This document shows positions 5,193 through 12,804 of a stretch of 22,964 nt of DNA, one piece after another (within the stretch, counting starts at the first letter, position 1; every line of letters begins with the position of its first letter). The notes under the pieces are model-generated. The model did not search any database. It was not told the DNA's origin and saw only the letters and a list, made by a program, of their open reading frames with translations. A program made the translations under genes and the position numbers. Origin of the DNA: Acidobacteriota bacterium. GTDB taxonomy: Bacteria > Acidobacteriota > Vicinamibacteria > Vicinamibacterales > UBA2999. The DNA is taken from assembly GCA_947465645.1 (NCBI GenBank), contig CANIBQ010000077.1, positions 1-22,964 of the forward strand, written 5' to 3'.

Positions 5193-6884
5193 CTACTTCT
5201 TGTCCATGTCCTCGAGGGCGCGCACGCCCGATCGCATCGCGACCAGCCATGTGGCGATGCTGAGGACGGCAGCGAGGACGAAACTCCCCACCATCAGCAC
5301 CTCGCGAAGTGTCGAGAGACGAAAACCGCGAAGGCGGCTGAACAGCCAGAGCGACGAGGGCCAGCCGAGCAACCCGATCATGATGATGATGTACAGGACG
5401 CCGAGGATCATGAACGCGATCCCGCCGTACGAGCCCGCCGCCTGCGTGGGGTCGGCGCCGAAGCGCGGGTAGCGCGCGCCAAGGCCCGTCGCCAGACCGA
5501 CCAGCGCGAAGGTCATGAAGCCGATCGCCAGCGCGGCCACCACTTTCAGAAATGGATCGACACCGAGAAACTGGTTCGCGGTGATCGTCAGGATCTCGGT
5601 AAACACGAGGATCGGGATGAGCCCGGTCCAGAACTTCGACCAGAGGAAGTCGCGCAGCGACACGGGGGCCGTCCGGATGATCCAGAACGCATTGCCTTCG
5701 GCCGACACCGCTGGAAACACGAACCGCACGGCCACCGTCGCGACGACGAACCCGGCGAGGCCGAGGTTGACGAAGGCGTACAGGTTCTTGATGACGTCGC
5801 TCATGTAGGGGATGCGGCCCAGGTCGAAAGCCCGGAAATTATAGAGATACAACAGCACGAGCGCCGAGAGCGGCAGGAGCTGCAGCCACTGGCCCACGTC
5901 GCGCAGAAAGACCTTGAGATCCTTGACCAGCAACTGCTGACGCACGATCGAGATCGGCAGGGCATGCACGAGGCGATCGATGGTGTGAAAGCGCGTGAAC
6001 TTCGTGCGCGGCGCCTCCTGAGAACGGCTGTAGCCGGAGAAATGCCAGCGCTCCTGCGCGGCGCCGAGCATCGCCGTGAACGCCAGAGCCGTCGTCCAGA
6101 GCGCGGCGCCGTGCAGCCAGTCGAGCCCTCCCTGGAGGGCGGCAAACAGCGACTCCCCTGCCCAGAATGACGGGAGCATCGGGGTGATCGGCGACTGCAG
6201 GGTCGCGAAGAAGTCGGTGATGTCGGGGAGCGATTCGACGCGCAGCAGTTGCTCCGGCTGGATGAACCGGAGGAGCAGCACGAGCGCCGCGGCAAACAGC
6301 AGGCTCACGAGCATCAGGAGGTCGCGGGCGCGGCGCGCGGGAAATACGTTCACCAGCACCAGCGTCGCGGCGCTGCCCACGGCGACGGGAATAATCGAGA
6401 ACGGCACGATGGTCAACGCGCCGGTCATGTAGAACCCTGGCGGCGCGCATCGGGCGGCGCCCACGCCGGCCAGCACGGGCGCAACGAAGATCACCACCAT
6501 CCACGATGCCTGCGCGACGGTGCGCGCGAAGCGCGCCATGAACAGCCGGCGCGCGGCGACGGGTGCGACCATCAGCAGCCGGAGATCGTCGGCGAGAAAG
6601 AACGTGGACAGGGACGTGACCACGCCGCTGAAGGCGAGGAATGCGAGAAACGTCAGGAAGAGCCACGACAGCCCGAGCCGCAGCAGGTAGTCGCCGAACT
6701 CTTCGTAGGACGAGAGCTGCTCCGTCAGCCAGTACGCACCGGAGAACAGAGCGCCACACACGACGATCGCGACGGCGCCGAAGAGGCAGGCGCGCATGAA
6801 GTCGCCGCGCTCGCGCCGCCGCGCCCGATTGCCCGATGCCCACAACTGCGGCAGGAGCAGGAACGGAAAGGGCGGGGTGGTCAT
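5193..6884 (-). CDS. Large ABC exporter permease (putative ABC_export family)
   Basis: A 563-residue membrane protein from ATG 6884, which overlaps the ATPase stop (ATGA). The upstream open frame is only the shadow of the ATPase gene. It has many hydrophobic segments, for instance near residues 32-50, 70-93, 128-145, 155-181 and 189-207, and several more in the C-terminal half. FFLADDLRLLMVAPVAARRL, between helices, is typical of the large ABC-2-like permeases that Pfam calls putative ABC exporters; that assignment is from memory. It ends in a charged tail (ALEDMDKK). With the ATPase it should form an exporter of unknown substrate, functionally tied to the transglutaminase-like protein that starts the operon. 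Confidence 0.82.
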   Translation of the reverse strand: MTTPPFPFLLLPQLWASGNRARRRERGDFMRACLFGAVAIVVCGALFSGAYWLTEQLSSYEEFGDYLLRLGLSWLFLTFLAFLAFSGVVTSLSTFFLADDLRLLMVAPVAARRLFMARFARTVAQASWMVVIFVAPVLAGVGAARCAPPGFYMTGALTIVPFSIIPVAVGSAATLVLVNVFPARRARDLLMLVSLLFAAALVLLLRFIQPEQLLRVESLPDITDFFATLQSPITPMLPSFWAGESLFAALQGGLDWLHGAALWTTALAFTAMLGAAQERWHFSGYSRSQEAPRTKFTRFHTIDRLVHALPISIVRQQLLVKDLKVFLRDVGQWLQLLPLSALVLLYLYNFRAFDLGRIPYMSDVIKNLYAFVNLGLAGFVVATVAVRFVFPAVSAEGNAFWIIRTAPVSLRDFLWSKFWTGLIPILVFTEILTITANQFLGVDPFLKVVAALAIGFMTFALVGLATGLGARYPRFGADPTQAAGSYGGIAFMILGVLYIIIMIGLLGWPSSLWLFSRLRGFRLSTLREVLMVGSFVLAAVLSIATWLVAMRSGVRALEDMDKK

Positions 6885-7633
6885 ACGATCTCGTCGATCT
6901 CCTGCAGCCCGCTGCCGCCCGTGAGCTTCAGGAACACAGACGTCAACTGGTCGTCGCCGGTGTCGCCGAGCCGGCGCACCTCGTCGACGGTGCCCTGCGC
7001 GATGATGCGCCCCTTCAGGATGATGCTGATCCGGTGGGACATTTCCTCCGCGACTTCGAGCGTATGCGTGCTCATCAGAATGGCGACGCCGCGCTCGCTC
7101 ATGCGCCGGAAGACGTCCTTGATGAGCCGCGCGCCGCGGGGATCGAGGCCCACCATCGGCTCGTCCACCGCCACGGCACGCGGCCGGTGCAGGAACGCGG
7201 CGCTCATCACCAGCCGCTGCTTCATGCCGTGGGAAAAGCTCTCCACCAGCTCGTTCTCCCACTTGCGCAGCTCGAAGAGGTCGAGCATCTCGTGCACCCG
7301 GTCCATGACGCCGGTACCGTCGAGTCCGTACAGCCCGCCGTGGAACCGGAGGAATTCGGCGGCCGTGAGCTTCTCGTAGATGAACGGACGATCGGGGATG
7401 AAGCCCAGCGAAGCCTTCGCTGCCTCCGGTTCAGCCGCGAGATCGTGACCGTTGACGACGACGCGGCCGGAGGAGGGCCTGAGAAGTCCGGCGATCATGC
7501 GAAGCGTGGTCGTCTTGCCGGCGCCGTTTGGCCCGAGGAAGCCGTGAATCTCGCCAGGCTTGACCTCGAGGGTGACGCCATCGACCGCCGTGAACGTGCC
7601 GTACTGCTTGACGAGGTCGTACACCGCGATCAT
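6881..7633 (-). CDS. ABC transporter ATP-binding protein
   Basis: A 250-residue nucleotide-binding subunit. Walker A is GPNGAGKTT (34-42). The Q-loop region is near residue 80. The signature is the SFSHGMKQR variant (132-140) rather than LSGGQ, as in many ABC-2 exporters. Walker B is AVAVDEP (153-159), the D-loop is GLDP and the H-loop His is residue 190. ATG 7633 overlaps the stop of the transglutaminase-like gene by 4 nt, and its own stop overlaps the permease start by 4 nt, so the three genes are translationally coupled. A longer frame upstream is a shadow of the previous gene. It powers export by the permease encoded next. Confidence 0.92.
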   Translation of the reverse strand: MIAVYDLVKQYGTFTAVDGVTLEVKPGEIHGFLGPNGAGKTTTLRMIAGLLRPSSGRVVVNGHDLAAEPEAAKASLGFIPDRPFIYEKLTAAEFLRFHGGLYGLDGTGVMDRVHEMLDLFELRKWENELVESFSHGMKQRLVMSAAFLHRPRAVAVDEPMVGLDPRGARLIKDVFRRMSERGVAILMSTHTLEVAEEMSHRISIILKGRIIAQGTVDEVRRLGDTGDDQLTSVFLKLTGGSGLQEIDEIV

Positions 7634-9252
7634 CGGTCGCACCGGCAGGCGCCAGCCTGACTGGACGTCGTGTCGAGTGGGAGCGGCGGGAGGGCCACGG
7701 CCTCGCGTCCGACCAGGACCGGGTTGGCGTTCGGGTCGAGATCGAGATCGAGAACGGTCAGCTTGAGGCGCCCGATGAGCGGCAGAATCGCCGCCTGCTT
7801 GTCGAGGCCTCCGCGCGCCAGTCGTACGTGGGTGGCGTCGGCCGGAAACTGATTCAGTGTCGGGTCGACCGGCAGCCACAGGCCGCGTCCACCGCCCTCG
7901 TCGAGGTATACCTCGGGCCAGGCGTGGTAGTAGAAGGCGCCGGTGATCCCGCGCACGTAGACGAGCCCGACCGAGATGCGCGCCGGAATGCCAATCGACC
8001 GCGCCATCGCCACGTACAGCGCCGTGTGCTCGTTGCAGTCGCCGACCTTCGTCCGCAGCACTTCTCGCGCGGACGGGAGGCTGACGGTCGGCTTCTTGTC
8101 GAGCAGTGCGTTGACGTAGCGGGTCAACTGCTCGACGCGAGCGCGGTCACCTTGCACGCCTCGGACAGCCAGTTCCGCCTCGGCGATAATCTCGGGCGCA
8201 TCGCTCTCGATGAGCGGCTCGGGTTCGAGATACCGGCGCACGTCCGGATCCGCGGGCCCCGCACGGAGGAGCTTTGCGTCCTGGATCTCGATCGTGCCCG
8301 CGCCGATCGTCTGGCCGACACCAGACAGGTCAGGGTTCGCGAGATCGACGCCCTCGAGATTGATGCGCAGGCGTCTGACATCGCGTGAGTCGTCTATCCG
8401 CAGCGGCTCTTCCGGGACGACGGCAGACATTTTCAGGAGGTCTGCCTGTACGCGCCCCGGGATGCCCATGGCCTGGGCGCGGTCGGCGGTTTCCCGCACC
8501 GTCACCAGGCCCAGCGGACTTTCCTCTTTCACGACGTCGCCGGTGTCGGTCACCCACGACGTGGTGTGCAGACCCTGAAACGTCATCTCCACCCGGAACG
8601 CCGGCACGCTGGTGTCGCTGAGACGCACGACCTCGCGGCGTCCGACCTTGACGTCGACCGGCGCGTTTCTCAGCGTGGCGGGATCGAAGATCGTCCACTG
8701 GTAGCTCGCGCCGGGCTTGATGCCGCGGCTGGCGAGCACGCGGGAGAGGTTGAGCGCCATCACCGGTGCCTCCGCGAGCTCGCGGCGCTCGGTTCGAGTG
8801 CCGCCGGCGGACGTAATAGAGATCTCGAGGATGTGATTCGAGGGGCCTGGTTGGACCGTTCCACTCACCTGGATAGCCCCCGTCCCAGGGTCGAGCGAGA
8901 ACGCAAATGACTGCAGCGCGAAGCGTTCGTCCACCCGCGCCGTCGTACGCAGCGTGGCCGCCGAATCCTGCCCGAAGAGCAGCATCTGCAGGCGCCCGTC
9001 CTCCTGCAGCTCGAACCCCCCGTCCGTGCGGACGGTCTGGCTGACGGTGAAGCCGATTTTTTCGCCGCGGTAATACAGCCCCCGCCAGACCGCCGTCGGA
9101 CCGTAGCGCGCGAGGTCGGTTGCGAGATTCGCGGGCGATGCCTGGATATAGGTGCGATTGATCAGCACCGCCATCACGGCCACCCAGGCGATCAGCACGG
9201 CGTATGACACCGGCCGCGTGAGCGTTCGAGGAAGGGGTCTGAACAATGTCAT
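7630..9252 (-). CDS. Membrane-anchored transglutaminase-like (TGc) cysteine protein
   Basis: A 540-residue protein. One N-terminal membrane helix (about 15-31) would place the rest in the periplasm. Residues about 50-330 form a large beta-rich domain without a family I can name. A transglutaminase-like core follows with a complete catalytic triad: C406 in VGDCNEHT, H443 in YYHAWPEVY and D463 in LPVDPTLNQ. Bacterial TGc proteins usually act as peptidases or amidases rather than cross-linkers. It is the first gene of a coupled operon with an ABC ATPase and permease. The gap to egtD upstream is only 31 nt, so egtBD transcripts may run into it. No clear Shine-Dalgarno is visible. The substrate is unknown. 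Confidence 0.85.
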   Translation of the reverse strand: MTLFRPLPRTLTRPVSYAVLIAWVAVMAVLINRTYIQASPANLATDLARYGPTAVWRGLYYRGEKIGFTVSQTVRTDGGFELQEDGRLQMLLFGQDSAATLRTTARVDERFALQSFAFSLDPGTGAIQVSGTVQPGPSNHILEISITSAGGTRTERRELAEAPVMALNLSRVLASRGIKPGASYQWTIFDPATLRNAPVDVKVGRREVVRLSDTSVPAFRVEMTFQGLHTTSWVTDTGDVVKEESPLGLVTVRETADRAQAMGIPGRVQADLLKMSAVVPEEPLRIDDSRDVRRLRINLEGVDLANPDLSGVGQTIGAGTIEIQDAKLLRAGPADPDVRRYLEPEPLIESDAPEIIAEAELAVRGVQGDRARVEQLTRYVNALLDKKPTVSLPSAREVLRTKVGDCNEHTALYVAMARSIGIPARISVGLVYVRGITGAFYYHAWPEVYLDEGGGRGLWLPVDPTLNQFPADATHVRLARGGLDKQAAILPLIGRLKLTVLDLDLDPNANPVLVGREAVALPPLPLDTTSSQAGACRCDR

Positions 9253-9283
9253 GTCTGGAGACCGGGCCGGATCGGTTATCGGC

Positions 9284-10273
9284 CTAAACGGCGAAACGGG
9301 TTAGCGCGAACCTGGCCTCGGCGTCGATCCACTGTTCTGCCTGTGTGAACCCGGCCGCGCGACCTTCCGCGAGCACCTGCGCCGCCTCGTACTTGTGCGA
9401 GCTCTCCGTCCAGATTGGCTCGTCCTGCTCCAGCGTGACGTTGACGCCGGCCGCGGGAATGACCACGTGCTGGCGGCGCAGGCTGACCAGGTGGGCGTCG
9501 ACGCGGCGGGCGGGCGCGTTCCAGACCGCCCGGTGGTCGAAGCCGTCCAGATCGAAGTTGCCGCCAAGCTCGTCGTTGATCCGCCGCAGCAGATTGAGGT
9601 TGAATGCCGCGGTCACCCGGAGGGGGTCGTTGTAGGCCAGCAGCAGGTCGCGTTCGGGCTTGACCAGGTCGCTGCCGAGCAACAGCGCGTCGCCGCCGCG
9701 CAGCTCCCCTCGGATGCGTACGAGCAGGTCGTGGGCGACGGCGGGATCGAAGTTGCCGATATTCGATCCGAGAAACAGCACCATCAGCGATCCGGTGGGA
9801 TGACGCTGCGTCGCGGCCTGCGCCAGGCCGTCCTCGTACGTCCCGTGATGGGCCAGCACCGACCGGATACCCATCGCCGCCAGCCGATACGTGGCCATGT
9901 CCAGGGCCGCGGGGGAGATGTCGATCAACTGCACGAGCGAGAACGGCTCCGCGGCGCTGGTCGCGAAGCTCGCGAGCTTCGCGCCGCTGCCGCATCCAAG
10001 CTCCGCCAGGCCGACGGGGCGCGCGAGCGGCCCGAGGATCTCACGCGCATGCCTCGAGAGCATCGCCGTCTCGGCGCGCGTGATGCGATACCACGGCAGC
10101 CGGCAGATGGCTTCGAACAGCGCCGAACCGAGCTCGTCGTAGAAATAACGTGACGGAAGTTGGCGCGGCGTCCGCTGCAGCGCCTCGCGCACGTCGGCTG
10201 CAAACGTTGCGCCGAGGTCCGCGGACCGTAAAGGTCCGCGCCGCATCGAGTCCAGTTCTGGCCGCATCGTCAT
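9284..10273 (-). CDS. egtD: L-histidine N-alpha-methyltransferase (ergothioneine synthesis)
   Basis: A 329-residue protein starting at ATG 10273, overlapping the egtB stop by 4 nt. EgtD transfers three methyl groups from SAM to the alpha-amine of histidine, giving hercynine. Visible motifs are LPSRYFYDELGSALFEAI (39-56), the SAM loop ELGCGSGAK (91-99), GSNIGNF (169-175), the YND/NLNLL region (214-229) and ESSHKY (290-295), which corresponds to the histidine-binding segment. Length matches the family (about 320 residues). The pair egtB-egtD is the minimal ergothioneine set; no egtA, egtC or egtE is in the window. Confidence 0.95.
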   Translation of the reverse strand: MTMRPELDSMRRGPLRSADLGATFAADVREALQRTPRQLPSRYFYDELGSALFEAICRLPWYRITRAETAMLSRHAREILGPLARPVGLAELGCGSGAKLASFATSAAEPFSLVQLIDISPAALDMATYRLAAMGIRSVLAHHGTYEDGLAQAATQRHPTGSLMVLFLGSNIGNFDPAVAHDLLVRIRGELRGGDALLLGSDLVKPERDLLLAYNDPLRVTAAFNLNLLRRINDELGGNFDLDGFDHRAVWNAPARRVDAHLVSLRRQHVVIPAAGVNVTLEQDEPIWTESSHKYEAAQVLAEGRAAGFTQAEQWIDAEARFALTRFAV

Positions 10274-11598
10274 TGGCTCTTCACGCAGCGGAATTTCGCG
10301 TAGACGTACGGGTAGCGCGGGCGGAACCAGTTGCGGAAACCGGGCCGTACCAGTTCGCGCGCGGTGACGGGCGATGCGCCTTTCATCACGAAGTGGTCGC
10401 CGTCGAAAAAGTCGGCCGAGTACTCCGGGTACGATGGCATCGGCTCGAATCCATCGAACGGGGCAAAGACCGTGGACGTCCACTCCCAGCCGTTGCCAAC
10501 CATGTCGTGCACGCCAAACGCGCTCGCTCCATCAGGATGGGCATCGACCGGCTCGGGATCCCATCTGAGGAAATCGAAATTTCCTGGTGGCCGCCTGCTC
10601 ATGCCGCCACCCCACGGGTATCGCCGCTCGTGGCCGTCAGAAGTGCCGTAGGCCGCGCGTTGAAATTCCGCCTCGGTCGGCAGCCGCATCCCCCGCCAGT
10701 TGGCGTACGCGTGCGCCTCGGCCCAGGTGACGTACACCGGCCACGCCTCTGGCAACGGGACGAATTCGAACATGCCTCGCCACTGCCAGCGTCCTTCGTC
10801 CTGATGCCAGAACGATGGATGCCGGATGTCTTCGGCGACCACCCATTCAAAGTCTGCGGGACGCCACCACCGGGAATCGCGATACCCGCCGGCGTCGAGA
10901 AACGCCATGAAGTCGGCGTTGGTCACGCCGTAGACGTCGACCGCGAACGGCGCGACGCGCTGGCGATGCGCGGGACGCTCGTTGTCCCACGCAAAGGCGC
11001 CGTCGGCCTCCTCGGTTCCCATCGACGTCGTGCCCCCTGGGATATGTCTCTGCCCTGACGGCGCGGTGCTCCGGGCGAGCCGGGGCGGCGCCGTCATGTA
11101 GTGCGCCGGCTTCTTCTTCCAGGCGTACGGCAGTTGGTGCCACATGTAGGCCAGCGTTTCCTGGTGCATCTCTTCGTGCTCGAGAATCGTCCAGAGCGCC
11201 TGCGCGTTGTGCAGCAGCGGATGGTTGGCGCGCTCGAGATCGGCGCGGGCGATCGCATCCTCGAGCAGTCGCTCGGCGGCGGCGACATAGTCACGCACGA
11301 CCGCGCGGGATGGCCAGGCCGGGTTTCCCCTGGCCACCGCCGCTGCCTCGGCGTCGGGATCGATCCCTCGCGCGAAGATCGTTTCGAGGCCCTCGTCGAC
11401 GCCCGCCTGCCCGAGCCCCTTCTTGATCAGCGTGTTCACCGCAAAGGCCGGCAGGTGCCCTTCGTAAAAGACAATCGGGTTGCGCAAGGCGATCGGCCGC
11501 TCGTAGTAGGCCGCCTCATCGACCAGGTCGAAGAGCGCCCGGGTGCGCGCGCGCGTCCGGCGGAACCGGTCGAGGACGAGAGATCGCTCGAGGGGCAC
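10270..11598 (-). CDS. egtB: Ergothioneine sulfoxide synthase EgtB
   Basis: A 442-residue non-haem iron enzyme joining a thiol donor to hercynine with O2. The N-terminal DinB-like domain supplies the iron ligands: H48 in YEGHLP, and H141 and H145 in HEEMHQE. The C-terminal FGE-sulfatase domain has RLPTEAEF (305-312) and GNGWEWT (368-374). The start is GTG 11598, with GAGG close upstream; no in-frame ATG was found upstream. It overlaps egtD by 4 nt. Absence of egtA and egtC nearby would fit an EgtB that uses free cysteine, as described for Chloracidobacterium, but active-site selectivity was not determined here. Confidence 0.94.
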   Translation of the reverse strand: MPLERSLVLDRFRRTRARTRALFDLVDEAAYYERPIALRNPIVFYEGHLPAFAVNTLIKKGLGQAGVDEGLETIFARGIDPDAEAAAVARGNPAWPSRAVVRDYVAAAERLLEDAIARADLERANHPLLHNAQALWTILEHEEMHQETLAYMWHQLPYAWKKKPAHYMTAPPRLARSTAPSGQRHIPGGTTSMGTEEADGAFAWDNERPAHRQRVAPFAVDVYGVTNADFMAFLDAGGYRDSRWWRPADFEWVVAEDIRHPSFWHQDEGRWQWRGMFEFVPLPEAWPVYVTWAEAHAYANWRGMRLPTEAEFQRAAYGTSDGHERRYPWGGGMSRRPPGNFDFLRWDPEPVDAHPDGASAFGVHDMVGNGWEWTSTVFAPFDGFEPMPSYPEYSADFFDGDHFVMKGASPVTARELVRPGFRNWFRPRYPYVYAKFRCVKSQ

Positions 11599-11605
11599 AG
11601 CCTCG

Positions 11606-11636
11606 ATGATACCCGACGCAACTCATAGGGAATCAA
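11606..11636 (-). promoter_or_regulatory. Promoter candidate of egtBD
   Basis: The minus strand has TTGATT (11631-11636) and TATCAT (11606-11611), separated by 19 nt, which is long. The -10 ends 7 nt before the GTG start, so transcription would begin at or next to the start codon, giving a leaderless mRNA. It is back to back with the thiS promoter candidate. Confidence 0.3.
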
Positions 11637-11645
11637 GCGCTTACC

Positions 11646-11675
11646 TTGACTTGCCGCGGATGAGCGCGGTACGCT
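11646..11675 (+). promoter_or_regulatory. Promoter candidate of thiS
   Basis: TTGACT (11646-11651) and TACGCT (11670-11675) are 18 nt apart, with the expected transcript start near 11682. This would exclude the ATG at 11660 and favour the TTG at 11690 as thiS start. No TPP riboswitch elements are visible in such a short leader. Confidence 0.38.
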
Positions 11676-11689
11676 GGGCGCGTCTCGCA

Positions 11690-11890
11690 TTGTTCATCAC
11701 GCTCAACGGGGAGCCCTTCGAGCTCGATGCGCCGCTTTCGGTCGCCGACCTCCTGACGAAGCTGGCGATCGATCCGCGGCGCGTGGCTGTCGAGCACAAC
11801 CTCTCGATCCTCAAACGGCACCTCTTCGCCGATACGCTGGTGAACGACGGTGACCGGATTGAGATCGTGAACTTCGTTGGGGGAGGATAG
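11690..11890 (+). CDS. thiS: ThiS sulfur-carrier protein
   Basis: A 66-residue ubiquitin-fold protein ending in VNFVGGG. The C-terminal GlyGly is adenylated and then thiocarboxylated to carry sulfur for the thiamine thiazole ring. The N-terminus FITLNGEPFEL and the core VADLLTKL are typical. TTG 11690 gives exactly the classic length of 66. An ATG at 11660 would add 10 residues (MSAVRWARLA), but it lies within the promoter candidate and neither start has a good Shine-Dalgarno. It is followed after 129 nt by thiG, its direct partner. No thiF, thiH, thiO or thiE is seen nearby. Confidence 0.9.
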   Translation: MFITLNGEPFELDAPLSVADLLTKLAIDPRRVAVEHNLSILKRHLFADTLVNDGDRIEIVNFVGGG

Positions 11891-11913
11891 TCGTGAGGCC
11901 ATTCGCCGTCACG

Positions 11914-11988
11914 GGCCACAGAGACACGGAGACACAGAGCCAACCAGAATTGATCTCCGTGCCTCCGTGCCTCCGTGCCTCTGTGGCC
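11914..11988. repeat. Inverted array of 8-bp tandem repeats between thiS and thiG
   Basis: The left arm holds three tandem CACRGAGA-type octamers (from about 11918). The right arm holds CTCCGTGC three times (11955-11978) plus a variant. GGCCACAGAGACACGGAG (11914-11931) pairs with CTCCGTGCCTCTGTGGCC (11971-11988) with one mismatch, making a large hairpin. I recall related CACAGAGA-type repeats in intergenic DNA of many high-GC soil bacteria. It may act as an mRNA processing or attenuating structure between the two genes. No coding potential was seen in the gap. Confidence 0.75.
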
Positions 11989-12019
11989 TGTCGGGGGTGC
12001 CGGCGCCGCGCATAACAGC

Positions 12020-12799
12020 ATGAAGGACACTCCATTCGTCATCGCCGGCCGGACGTTCCAGTCGCGGCTGATCGTCGGCAGCGGCAAGTACCCATCGTTT
12101 GCGGTCATGGCGCAGGCGCACCTCGCATCGGGGGCCGACATGGTCACGGTCGCCGTGCGCCGGGTCAACATCTCCGATCGCTCAAAAGAATCGCTGCTCG
12201 ACTACATCGACACCGACCGGATGTTCATCCTGCCGAACACGGCCGGCTGCTACACCGCCGACGAAGCCATCCGCACCGCGCGCCTCGGACGCGAGGCCGG
12301 ACTCTCCAACTGGGTGAAGCTCGAGGTCATCGGCGATGAGCGCACCCTCTTTCCGGACAACGAAGCGCTGATCGAAGCGACCGGGGTGCTGGTCAAGGAA
12401 GGCTTCATCGTGCTGCCCTACACCAACGACGACCCGATCGCCTGCCGGAAGCTCGAGGACGCGGGAGCGGCCGCGGTCATGCCGCTCGGCGCGCCGATTG
12501 GCTCGGGCCTCGGCATCCAGAACGTGAACAACCTCCGCATCATCCGCGAGTTCGCCCGCGTGCCGCTGATCGTGGATGCGGGCGTCGGCACGGCGTCGGA
12601 TGCGGCGCTGGCGATGGAACTCGGCGCGGACGGCGTCCTGATGAACACCGCCATCGCGGGCGCGCAGGAGCCCGTCGCGATGGCCGAGGCGATGAAACAC
12701 GCCGTCGTCGCGGGCCGCCTGGCGTGGGGCGCCGGGCGCATTCCGAGAAAGATGTACGCATCGGCCAGCAGCCCGGTCGAGGGCATGGTGGGCCGCTGA
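12020..12799 (+). CDS. thiG: Thiazole synthase ThiG
   Basis: A 259-residue TIM-barrel enzyme that condenses DXP, dehydroglycine and ThiS-thiocarboxylate into the thiazole phosphate of thiamine. Visible features: [14 protein letters not shown] near the start; [10 protein letters not shown] with the Schiff-base lysine K100; [16 protein letters not shown] (153-168); and the phosphate-binding [12 protein letters not shown] (185-196). ATG 12020 was chosen because the sequence upstream is the repeat array and does not match the family. It ends 5 nt before the methyltransferase gene, so they are probably co-transcribed despite unrelated roles. Confidence 0.95.
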   Translation: MKDTPFVIAGRTFQSRLIVGSGKYPSFAVMAQAHLASGADMVTVAVRRVNISDRSKESLLDYIDTDRMFILPNTAGCYTADEAIRTARLGREAGLSNWVKLEVIGDERTLFPDNEALIEATGVLVKEGFIVLPYTNDDPIACRKLEDAGAAAVMPLGAPIGSGLGIQNVNNLRIIREFARVPLIVDAGVGTASDAALAMELGADGVLMNTAIAGAQEPVAMAEAMKHAVVAGRLAWGAGRIPRKMYASASSPVEGMVGR

Positions 12800-12804
12800 C
12801 ACGA

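Noticed and set aside
5139..6170. Long plus-strand open frame of 343 codons
   Set aside because: It is opposite the ABC permease, is rich in Arg, Glu and Gln without domain features, and arises from high GC content on the antisense strand.
6249..7379. Plus-strand open frame of 376 codons
   Set aside because: Antisense to the permease and ATPase genes, both of which have clear family motifs; the composition is low-complexity.
11599..11689. TPP riboswitch upstream of thiS
   Set aside because: The gap is short, shared with the egtB promoter, and no THI-box-like conserved segment was seen.
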